64,000 nucleotides of DNA from Abelmoschus esculentus (Eukaryota; Streptophyta; Magnoliopsida; Malvales; Malvaceae), in NCBI GenBank assembly GCA_035048815.1, contig JAUCBN010000022.1:16100501-16164500 (forward strand). Reading direction: 5' to 3'. The position numbers and the translations under genes were made by a program. This document shows positions 1 through 10,463 of the stretch, one piece after another. The notes beneath the pieces were generated by a model. It worked only from the letters and a program-made list of their open reading frames with translations. It was not told the origin of the DNA and searched no databases. The stretch's first letter is position 1. Every line of letters starts with the position of its first letter.

Positions 1-2123
1 GATTGGATTCCAGACTCCCAGCACGTCCAAGCATGCGACCACTCGTCTTCCACGCGCTCAACCCGTGATTCTTCGACTGCCGAGCGCCTCTCCGCCGCTC
101 ATCAACCACCTACAAAAAGAAAATGTCAGAATCAAATTACAAAAAAAGGAGAAAGGGTGAATCTGCAAGCAATGTGATATGCCTAAGATATTAACCAAAA
201 GAAACAATTGACAGACGGATTAATCTCTGAAAAGCTTTAATTTCTGTAAAAGGAAAAGGAAGCAAAAAAGACCAGTACTGTAACCCCAATATATGATATC
301 TAAGAAACAATAGAAAAGGGGGACTTCTTCTTGTAATCGAGTTTCTATCAGAAATCAAAGAACGAAAAACTCTAGAATACTCTCTGGTAAAATCATCTTC
401 TCTTTATTCCTTTGCATACATCTTTTAAACAATAACAAAAGAGAGACAGAAATAAAAATAGTTTTGAGAGATCTTCCTTTCCCGGTTGTATAAGCCTTGT
501 CACCGGCGATAATCTCCCTAGCGAGTGAGCCTCCGTGAACAAGCAACATTGAAAGGAACTCTCTTTTTTGGGTTTTATCCTAATGCATAATCACTTCTCT
601 GAGTGTGAATTTGTCTAAACTCTCTGAACCCCCTTTCGGTGAAGATCGACGGTAAGCCAAGGAGGGCCTAGGTAACCTACAGTTAAAGCCAGGCTGAGGC
701 TAGCGATTCTCGATCAAATTTGCATTTGGTTTCAGTGAATATTTTCTGCCTTCTGGATTTTTGGTTTATTTTTCTGAGTTGAGATCTATTGTTAATAAGA
801 ACAAGAGAAAAACCAGAGGGAGAGAAGAAAGTTAAGTCTTTTACTCATCATTAAAATGAAGTTAAAAAAATTAATCTTATCGTTTTGAAGTTTTACTTTA
901 TTTTAATTTGTTTTCTTTTCTTTTAATTTCTCTAGTTTCAAGCGTGAATTTAATATTCTATATTTATTATTTCGTAGCCATTCCTCCTTTTATTTACTCG
1001 TACACTGCATCTGTGTCATTTCAATTCGCATTCCACATTTATTATTTTTATTCTTTCCATGATTTCCTGCGACTTAATTGCTCTATTAATGCATTTCATT
1101 GCCTTTATTATTTCTCACAATTATCCATCTGTCCATATTTCGATTATAATGCACCCTTAATTATATTTCTCCAATTAATGAAAGGTCTCATATTGCCTTT
1201 ACGGTATAACCTTATATTTTAACATGTCACATATTCTATATTATTTATGATACATGTATGTTGTATATGCTTCTTTGTCTTCCACATGCAAAGTATGTCT
1301 TATAAATTTACTGGAAGTATTGTTTTATTACTTTCAAGTGTTGTTTTGTTGAGATACTCGGCTAGGGCCACGTCAGTATGAAATCTACATCCATGGGTGT
1401 CGGCATATATGGGTGTTTGATCATATTTTGAAATCAAATATTAAAATGTTAGTGCAAACATAAAATCTGAAATCAAGCGAACGACAGACATGAGTTTATT
1501 TAAGGCTTTTTAAGGTCGTTAGTTTTATGGTAATTCATTTGGTTAAGATTGCTTCCTATTTAAGATTGCATGGTCTGTTTCACATTATTTTAGGAATCAG
1601 TATCTTGCTTATGATTTTAGTAATTATCTCATGTTTGTAAATTGCTTCCTATTTAAGATTGCATATTCGACAATTAATTTGTTAATGCGGGCCTCTAAAT
1701 TCGGTCGTAAGCGAGGCCAACTCCAGTGTAGTGGTGGTGGTTCGGACGCTTACCTTCGGATTTAGGTGCTTTAAAATAAATGCGCACATTTAATTAAAAT
1801 TATTTCAATCGTCAAATTAGCCTGGAAAATTTAATATTAATAAAGCGGTAATTAAATAAATACCAATTTTTGGACGGTGTAGGGGTGCTAATCCTTCCCC
1901 ATCCGTAACCGACTCCCGAACCCCAAACTTTAAAATCTCTGGTTTTATGGTGTCCGGTCTACCTAAACGACCGGTGGCGACTCCAATTTTCTAAAATCAT
2001 TTTTAAACCAAAAAACCCACGTGGAAGACATTAATTTCAAAACGATACACTGAAAATGTTTTCCAACTCGAAATGAAGAATTTTTAGCGATTTTAATTAT
2101 TTGTGAATTTTCACATCGCTACA
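1..2123 (+). repeat. 5' LTR of the Ogre-type element (left end outside window)
   Basis: Base 1 corresponds to base 16048 of the 3' LTR and the match runs to the shared end CGCTACA at 2123. It contains AT-rich U3/R sequence and, near its right end, a conserved block with a 6-bp hairpin (1954-1974) followed by a PBS-like motif GGTGGCGACTCC (1973-1984). Compared with the 3' LTR it has scattered substitutions and one replaced stretch near 1545-1580. Confidence 0.93.
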
Positions 2124-2125
2124 GA

Positions 2126-2143
2126 TGGCGACTCCGCTGGGGA
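2126..2143 (+). other. Primer binding site (tRNA-Arg type)
   Basis: TGGCGACTCCGCTGGGGA begins two bases after the end of the 5' LTR. It starts with the TGG expected for pairing to a tRNA 3' CCA end and resembles the arginine-tRNA primer site described for Ogre-like elements. The exact tRNA isoacceptor was not checked. Confidence 0.8.
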
Positions 2144-2346
2144 AGACATTTTGTTTTTTCAAAACAAAAAGTGAGTCTAGCTTTTTAAACGATTACCGCT
2201 TTACTAATATTAAAGATTTCGGGCTAAAATGACGATCAAATTAATTTTTAATTAAATTTGCGCTTTTATTTTTCTGTATTTAAAATTTACATCCAAACCC
2301 GTCATTCTAAGTGGGGGGAAAAGGCTAATGTTTTCGTGGAGATATC

Positions 2347-5300
2347 TGTAATAACCATTTTTGTCCAGGGTTCAAACTAAAACCTGAATCCAAACCCTAA
2401 ATCCTAAACCAAAAACCATAAACCATATTCCCTAAACCATAAACCATATAAATCATATATTAAAATTCAAAAAAATATTAAATATAAATCATTTTTATTA
2501 CAAACATACACCTTTAGCCCATTCTACAACTACAACCCACAACATAATACAACTGAAGCCCAAATTCCACAGCCCAATTCCTATTACAAAACTATTAACC
2601 CATACAAATTAAACCCAACAGTCCCTAACCCGTTATTAGACCCAATCACCATAAACCTATTCCTTAATTACAACCAATATCCATATCCAATCAGCCCAAA
2701 CCCATTACAAACATAAACCCTTAGCCCATTTTTTACAACCATAAACCCCAAATAAACTTAACCCATAGCCCACCATTTTACAAGGCCCGATTACAATCAA
2801 AACCGGTTACAACTAGACCCGAAATCATCTACCCGGCTGACTCGGATTGGTAACCCGAATAGACTAAACTGTCCAGCTTCTCCAAGCAACCATTCATCTT
2901 CCCAGAAGGATCTGGAGGTGGTCCTTTCGACTTTCAACAACCGTTCGGTTCCCCTCCACATCTGAACCACGTCGGCGCCACGTCGGATCCACGCTAACGA
3001 CCACATCAGCAAGGGGCCTTTGCTCCCTCTCGAATCTAAATGGAAGAATGGTCCACTCCTCTCCTCTACACAATCGGCCCAAAACAGAGGACAATGGTCC
3101 CCTCTCTCTTGCTCGTACGGTTCGCCCACAGAGATACCAGCAAACCAACAAAAAGGACAAAATCAGAGGATGATTATTCAACAACCAATTTCATTTTTTT
3201 TCATTTTCTTTTTCAAATGTAAATGGGTATAAAACCCCAAATGAAACAATGTAAAAGGGGACGGAGAGAACTTTCAGAAAATCAATACAAGGTGATTATT
3301 CAGAGCATCTACTTCTCTTTTTTCGAATAAAAAATCTGAAAATAGAAGTTTAGGGGTTTTACCTTCGAATTTGGAATCGGTTTTCCGTCGCCGGTGTTGC
3401 ATCACCATCTTTCTCTTCTTTTGTTTTCTTCAAATCATCCTCTTCTTCGAAATAAGGGTTTCAAAACAAAAGAGGTTTTCAGATTTGTTTTCAAACGGGG
3501 AGAAGTTTAAATCCTGTCTTTGATTTCTAAAAAAGTATTTTGGTCTTAAAGAAAAAAGGGTTTTAAATCTGGTCTTCTAAACAAAGAGAGGAGAAATTTT
3601 TAAAGGTTTCCGTCGCCGGCCGCCGCCGGCGGTCTAGGTGGCGGCTTTTCTCGTCGTTTTCTGGGAATGTTGAGAAGAGGGGTTGAGTTCTTATTTTAGA
3701 GAGAAATTTCTATGTTTTTTCGAAGGAGAGGAAAAAATGAGGTTAAAATTAGATTTAGCCTTCATTTGCTGGTATTTACATGTTTCATAAAACGACGTAG
3801 TTTCATAGCCCTTGACCCGCGTGGTGACCCGGATCCGGGAGAGGATCCGCGCAAAATGGGTCAATGGATTAATTACAGATCCAATCCCTCAAGTTTTGGA
3901 ACGTTCGGCTTCCAATATGGTTTAATTCTTTTTTCATCCCTCGATTTTGTTCCTTGTTCTATATTTAATCCTATTTTTAGTTTATTTTGGTTTAATTTTA
4001 TTTCCCTTTTACTTTTTTATCATTTTATTTAAATGCTTATTTAATTTTATTTTTCTTGATTATTATGTAATAAATGACAATTAACTCTCATAAAAATTTT
4101 GACTTTTCATATTTCCATTACTATTATTATTATTATTATTATTATTATTTTACTTATTTTTGAATAGTGTTTAATGTTTTTTTCTCCCCTATTTAATGCT
4201 GAAAAATAGAAACTTGAACCTTTTTTGAAAACCGAAACAAAATTTAATTTATTAATTTATTTTTACCTTTTTAATAACTTTAATTGACTTTAATTTCCTT
4301 TTTCTCTCTCTACTGTGGGGAATAAAATTTTTTACTTTTTACATGGCATTCAATGCCTTTAGACTTGTTTTCCCTTCACTGTCGCATTCTTTTTTACTTT
4401 TTTATATATTATTTATTTATTATTTTCCTTATATATGTGTTATATGTATAATATATGTTATATGGTATGTACATTATGTGTGGATTAAACATTTATTTTC
4501 CTATTATACGTATATGTGCTATATATGCATTTTATGTATTTACTTTGCATATTAATGTCTTATTTACTTATTTATGTGTTTGTTATTTCTTTATTTGTTT
4601 GTTCATGTTATTTCATTTACTTATTCTTTAATTAATTTGTTTAGTCATTTATTTATTTATTTACTTGTTTATTCTTTTATTTATTTATTTAATTTATATT
4701 TTGTTCAATCGGCTTTACGGTGACCCGCAACGGGGTATGATCCGTATTATTTATAGCCCGTTTGTTCTAACCTCTAACATTTAATTTTCCGTATTTATTT
4801 TTCTTTCAATTTATTTTATCGCGTTTTAATTTCTCGCAATTTATTTTTTCGCATCTAACATTTAATTTACGCACTTTACTTCATCGTATTTAATTTCTCG
4901 TATTTTTTTCCCGTATATATACTTGTAATTTAAAATTCTTACCCTTTTATTTTCTTTGTATTTATTTATGTTTGTAAATATTTGTACATTCGAGTTATTT
5001 ATTCAACATTTGTCACACCATCATTTTGAACGAATCTAATAAATACTTCTTTATTCGGTCGTAACAGGCCCGTCTTCCAACGTATTGGTGGCGGTGTATG
5101 CGTTGCCTTCGAAAAAGATACGGTAAAATTAAAATATATTCGTATTCCTAAACGGATAATAAATAAAATTTGAACATGTAAATTTTCAATTCGGGCAATT
5201 ATATTCGATTAGGTACTAATTTTTGGGCGATGTGGGGTATTTCATATCCCATCCGTAACCGACTCCCGAACCCATTTTTTCAAGAATCTCTGGTTTTAAC

Positions 5301-5631
5301 GGTGTCCGGCCTACCAAAGTGGCCGGTGGCGACTCCAGTCTTTTTCAAAAATAAATTCATATTTTTTAAAAATTTTATATCAAATCCCTCTTTTTTTACT
5401 ATAAATTTTAAAACATGTTTTCAATTTCCAATTTTTTCAAAATTCCCAATTTCCTATTTCGCCCTAATTTGAAACCCTAATTTTAAATCTATCTCAAAAT
5501 ATCTAATTTTTTAAAATAATTCTCTAATTCTTCATTTTCACAAAAAAATTTATTAACGACCCTCGATTTTTTCTATACCATTTCCAAACATTTTTAACCC
5601 TTTAAAAATTAATTAGGGGAGGGTCGTTACA
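2347..5631 (+). mobile_element. Solo LTR of a related Tat/Ogre element, nested in the leader
   Basis: The segment starts TGTAATAACC and ends GTCGTTACA, and is flanked by the perfect 5-bp direct repeat ATATC (2342-2346 and 5632-5636). Its right part (about 5060-5345) is alignable with the end of the host element's LTR: the Cys-free block with ATCCGTAACCGACTCCCG, the hairpin at 5306-5326 and the PBS-like motif at 5325-5336. No coding sequence of an element is present, so this is an LTR left after LTR-LTR recombination. It includes a CA-rich tract (about 2500-2760), a GC-rich patch at 3610-3650 and a TTA microsatellite at about 4117-4150. Removing it restores a continuous leader. Confidence 0.88.
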
Positions 5632-5636
5632 ATATC

Positions 5637-6105
5637 GTTCTCCCGTGTAGGCCCTAGCCGAAGTACCTTCGGGGCTTCACTACCTTATGCTTTCGTAAGG
5701 ATATCGTTCCTTCGTGTAGGCATAAGTGAACGGGTCCCCCTGAATTGAACCTGGTCAAAATGAACCTATAATGGGTGATGATTGGGGGCCTTGCTACTCT
5801 TAGTAGAGGATAGCTCGGACAATTCAGGTCCCCTTTTAGTGCCAACATTGCATGTAGAGAACTAGATTACCCACCTCGTCAGAGCCATGCGGATACCCTA
5901 GGTGAATTAGACGAGATATCTAGGGTTGCTCTTCTCTGTTTATCTTTCCGCATTATTTTCCTTAATTTATTTTTGTACAATCTATTCTTTTATCATTACT
6001 AATTTGTTTTCTTTTTGCTTTTCTTTTTGCATCCATCAACATTCTTGCATTTTTACATTAAAGGTGTTGGTTCGAGTGGTTTATTCAGCGAAGGATATTC
6101 TCACC
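5637..6105 (+). other. Leader of the Ogre-type element with strong hairpins
   Basis: This untranslated stretch lies between the PBS and ORF1 once the nested solo LTR is removed. It holds the perfect hairpin CCGAAG/CTTCGG around TAC (5658-5672) and CCTTA/TAAGG (5683-5700). The phrase GATATCGTTC followed by CGTGTAGGC occurs twice, once across the solo LTR junction and once at about 5700. Such placement fits packaging or dimerisation structures, but that role is inference. Confidence 0.5.
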
Positions 6106-7158
6106 ATGAACAAAAAGTATCTACAGAAAGAAAGCCTTAATTCGGCCGTCAGACATTGGTCCGAAGTCAATCAACGGGTTCAAGGTAACAGCTTGCCAAG
6201 CGAAAGAATAGTCGATGGGTATACTTATGTGAGCCTACAACAGAACGACTTATGGGAACTTCAACAGATTTGGGAACAGTGGGATGCAAGACTATAGAAT
6301 TTGTTTAGCGATAAATATGGAGACACTGCTCAATTAATCTATGTCAAGATTAACCAATCATTGCTCAGAGCTATCTTTCGATTTTGGAATCCGGCCTTTT
6401 GTTGTTTCACGTTTAATGGGCAAGACCTGATGCCTACAATGGAGGAGTACACTGCTTTACTTAACCAGAAAACTGTACATAGGGATTGGATCTATTCAAA
6501 ACTCCCTAAAAAACACAACTATGAGCTAAGATTGATGAATTTTGCCGGGATGAGTAACGAATAGGTAAAAGGTTTGATACGAGTTCGAGGAGATAGTATG
6601 GCCTTTGCATAGGAAAACATCCGAGAAATTATCCCAACACACCCGGATGAAGTGCTAAAGATGAATCTGTTCGCATTGGCGATATATGGGTTGATTATCT
6701 TTCCAAGGGTTCTCGGTAATATTGATATTGCCCTACTGGACCTGTTCGATCGTTTAAAACAAAGAGCTAATCCAGTACCAGCAATTTTAACAGAAACCTT
6801 CATGTCTCTGAATGCAAGCAGACGGCATGAGGAAAACCGATTTCGGGGATGCGCTCAGTTACTACAAGTATGGATTCAGAGTCATCTATGGAAGACCCCG
6901 AAAGGATTATTGCAAGGCTTCTCTTTCAAACATTTTTCACCACTGCGGGAATATCTGACACAAGAATGGCGTGAAGACATCAGTCGTAAAAAGTGGGCGC
7001 ATATCCTTAGAAACATTCAAGCCGAAGACATAGTTTGGAGAGTTCCTTGGATGGGGAGGTCAAGCAATTTCTTGTTCAGTTGCGGAGACTATGACTTGTT
7101 GTGGTTATTAGGGTTGTATGGGGGGATCGGTTGTGCCCCACTTTTGGTTTCGAGATAG
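6106..7158 (+). pseudogene. ORF1 of the Ogre-type element (extra protein before gag), with stops
   Basis: One frame runs from ATG 6106 (MNKKYLQKES) to 7158 and is broken only by TAG codons at 6295, 6562, 6610 and 7156. The conceptual protein resembles the uncharacterised family often annotated DUF7745 in cotton-type gypsy elements, distantly like the plant mobile domain; recognition is from memory of the family. Landmarks are FWNPAFCCFTFNGQDLMPTMEEY, shortened here to its key piece WNPAFCCF (about 6391), the IYGLIIFP block (about 6682) and PWMGRSSNF (about 7051). Normal members continue beyond the point where this one ends, so the C-terminal part is missing. Its function in the element is not known. 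Each stop can be explained by one transition. Confidence 0.75.
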
Positions 7159-8424
7159 TTCAAAGCCGTGCATAGTCAAGAGGAATCAGAGGATGCCAGT
7201 GAACTGAGTTTGGTGTCCGATCTAATATTACCCCATAAATTTAAAACCCCAGATTTCGAAAAATATGATGAAACGACTTGTCCGTCCGCGTATGTCACAA
7301 TGTACTGTCGCAAGATGGCAGCTTTTATCAAGGATGAAAAGTTGCTAATCCACTGTTTCCAAGATAGCTTAACCAGATCCGCTATCAGATGGTACACTCA
7401 GTTAAGTCGTACCAATATCAAATCAATGAGAGATCTATCTAGAGCATTTGTTGAGCAGTATAAACATGTCACGGATATGGTACCCAGTCGTATCATGCTT
7501 GAGGGTATGTGGCAAAAATCGAACGAAAGTCTTCGTCAATATGCACAGAGATGTCGAGATGTGGCCTCCCAGATTCAACCACCCATCTCGGAACATAAGA
7601 TTACACTAATGTTTATCAACACTCTAAAAGGTGCTCTATATGATAGACTGATTAATCATACCACCCAAAGTTTCACCGATCTTATTCGAACTGGTGAATC
7701 TTTAGAAATGGCTATTAAAAGCGGAAGGATTGACAATGGTGATAATTCTTGAAAATACAATAAGAAAAAAGATGGGGAAGTGAATTCTGTCAATACCTAC
7801 AACACCCCGAAGAATTATACTATTACTCAACCACAGTCGTCAACCGGGAAACCTCAGAACAACAATCAGAAAGGGGAGAAAGCCCCTAGAAGGGAACAAG
7901 AGAAGCAAACATTTACCTCCTTACCAGTCTCATATGGAGAATTTTATACGCAACTATATAATGCAGACCTAGTACGCCCGTACATTGTGGCACCTTTTAA
8001 GCCTCCCTTCCCAGCTTGGTATGATTCCAATGCTCATTGCGAGTACCACGGCGGTGCTCCCGGTCACTCTATTGAGAATTGCCTGTCGTTTAAAAAATTG
8101 GTGCAAAACTTGATTAATACAGGAGTACTCAAGTTCGAGGAGCCCAATGTAGCTGCTAACCCTTTGCCAAACCACGGAAATCGAGGTGTAAATGCAGTTG
8201 AAGAAGAATCCACCAGAAAAGCTAAGGAGAACATATTAGAGGTCAAATCACCACTCAGATGGGTCTTTCAGCAGTTGTGCATGACTCGTTTAATTGATAA
8301 TGCAATGGCGTATGTGGAAAAGGGAGCGGGAAAGTATTGCGAGTTTCACCAAGATGATAGTCATGATATCCAAAAATATGTTCAGTTTCAACGGCTAGTC
8401 CAACACTTGATGGATCAAAAATAA
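7159..8424 (+). pseudogene. gag (capsid/nucleocapsid region) of the Ogre-type element
   Basis: The frame continues directly from ORF1. The retrotransposon gag domain spans about 7200-7700: HCFQDSLTRSAIRWYTQL, then FVEQYKHVTDM, RQYAQRCRDVA and MFINTLKGALY are the conserved helices of the Tat gag family. Stops lie at 7750 (TGA) and 8422 (TAA). Downstream are two cysteine/histidine pieces, CEYHGGAPGHSIENC (about 8038) and CEFHQDDSHDIQKY (about 8339), which are spaced like degenerate zinc knuckles of this family. There is no ATG start before the conserved domain, and the usual gag N-terminal part is absent, so an internal deletion probably joined ORF1 to gag. Confidence 0.82.
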
Positions 8425-10217
8425 ATCGAGTTCTTTGAAGAAGGAGCCGAACGTGAGGTGTATGCATCGGATGATTCTAATACCAAATATGGCGTAGGAC
8501 GACCCCTCATAATCTCATCGAAACCTCGAGATACAAGTACGTCTCAGTACGAGGTCCTAAAGGCAGCCCCTAAGATTGTCATTAGCACACCCAAGCCCTT
8601 CTCATTCAAGGACACGAAGCGAATCCCTTGGAGCTATACTGCAACTGTCATCATTCCCGACGAAACCCTATCAGGCAAACAAATAACTGATGATAAAGAA
8701 GAACAAAAAGGAGAGCCAAAAGATAAGATAAGAGACGACAAAGGAGGGTTAGAAAGTAAAGAAAGAGAACCTGTAAATGAGGTGAGTCATTTCACCCGAA
8801 GTGGTCGATGTTATTCCGTTGCACCACCTATAGTTCCAGAAGTTATACCAAGCAAGGATGAAGTTGTACCTGTTATTCCGGCTAGAATATTCAATGAGGA
8901 ACCACCGCCAAAAATCAAAGAACCAGTAACAGAAGCGCAAGCCCAAGAGTTTTTGAGATTTTTGAGGCATAGCGAATACAGCGTGGTGGAACAACTGCGG
9001 AAACAACCTGCCAGGATTACGGTATTGGAACTGTTGCTAAGTTCAGAAAAACATCGTGACGCATTACTGAAGGTGTTGAACCAAACCTTCGTGCCAGGAG
9101 ATATTTCCGTAACTAAACTAGATCGTATTGTGGGCCATATTACAGCCGATAATTATATTACATTCAGTGATGATGAGATCCCCGGGGGAGGGATGGGATC
9201 TACCAAAGCTTTGAACATTACTGTCCATTGTAAGGGATACGTACTACCAGGTGTACTCCTCGACAATGGATTTACGCTTAATGTGATGCCAATGGCAGTG
9301 CTACAAAAATTGCCCATAGACAATTCTCATCTCAAACCCTGTCACAATTCAGTAAGGGCATTCGATGGGACCCAGAGAGGAACATTGGGAAGGATAGAGG
9401 TACCCTTAATTATCGGGCCAACAGAGTATACCGTGGAGTTTGTTGTGATGGACATTAGGCCTTCGTACAGTTGTCTGTTAGGGAGACCCTGGATTCACTC
9501 TGCCGGGGCAGTACCGTCATCGTTGCACCAAAAACTAAAATTTGTCATTGAAGGAAAGTTAGTCACGGTGGGGGCAGAACAAGAGATTATAGCTTCTGTG
9601 ACGTTAGATGCCCCATATGTTCAGAATGATGAAGACGTTGTTGAATGTTCTTTTCGGGCATTGGAGTTTGTGAACGCTACGTTTGTAGCTGAAGGTGGCC
9701 GTATCCCTTGTCCCAGATTGTCCAATACCACTAAAATGTCAGTTTGCCAAACCTTAGGTCATGGTGCCAAGACTGGAAAAGGGCTAGGAAAGAGATTACA
9801 GGGCAGTCTACGCCCTAAGAGTGTTATCTTTAAGAAAGATCATTTCGGACTCGGGTACAAGCCCCGCATACATCAAAGAAGAGAAGAGTATAGATTGAAA
9901 GCCGAACAAAGGAAGGCTAGGATGATGGGAGAAGATATCCCATGGGCCCCTATGATGTTCCTAGATATTAGAGACTCTTTCATATCTGGTGGTTTTGTAC
10001 ATCCTGAGAAGAAAATACAAGAAGATATCGACGTTAGGGACCAACTAAATCAAGAAGAAGTGTTTGTTGATTCGCTTGAAGGGATGTACGTCAACACGAT
10101 TGCTGAAGGTTACGCTACCAGTCATGTGTTGACCTACATCCGTCCTTGTGCACCCGGGGAAACCCTCACCGATTGGGAGTGTGTTGATCTACCTGTAGTT
10201 TTTAGGTCCATATCTGA
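8425..10217 (+). pseudogene. gag C-terminus, aspartic protease and G-patch-like tail
   Basis: An open stretch of nearly 600 codons in the same frame as gag. The retropepsin active site appears as LLDNGFTLNVMP (about 9256-9291), the D-N-G form seen in Tat elements, with CLLGRPWIHSAGAVP (about 9472) as the second conserved block. About 9749-9850 there is a glycine-rich G-patch-like segment (GHGAKTGKGLGKRLQG, then FGLGYKP), also usual in this lineage. The reading frame ends at a TAA (10219) that overlaps a 5' splice site, so in spliced RNA the protein would continue into RT. The part itself is open, but the stops upstream in gag make the copy defective. Confidence 0.85.
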
Positions 10218-10463
10218 GTAATGCTCTAGAACTTATCTTTTTTCAAACGCCTAAGAGCGAGGAAGACTCTTTTTGTACATGGCTGACATGTTACAAACTA
10301 TTTTAACTTTTAATGAAAATGTCTTCCCTTTTGTTTAAATGGAAATCTCCTTGTCTTTTTCTTCTCACTCTATTTTATTCATTCATTCATTTATTCATTC
10401 ATCACCCATACCTTTTCATACAATCCATTCTATTCCCAATACTTTTGTCGTTATTCTTTGTAG
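10218..10463 (+). other. Ogre-type intron between protease and reverse transcriptase
   Basis: Donor GA|GTAATG at 10218 and acceptor TTCTTTGTAG ending at 10463 bound a 246-base, T-rich, non-coding stretch. Removing it joins GA to G at a phase-2 boundary and keeps the frame (ending ISE, continuing SPMINCMND), so that the protease stop disappears. An intron at this place is characteristic of Ogre elements; splicing here is inferred from sequence. Confidence 0.72.

Noticed and set aside
355..549. Short open frame on the minus strand, repeated at 16400-16594
   Set aside because: It lies inside both LTRs of the Ogre-type element; its repetition reflects LTR identity, not a gene.
908..1222. 104-codon hydrophobic open frame, repeated at 16953-17267
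   Set aside because: It is the translation of T-rich LTR sequence; no domain and no other sign of coding.
2797..3232. Overlapping open frames on both strands
   Set aside because: They fall inside the solo LTR; composition and overlap indicate chance frames.
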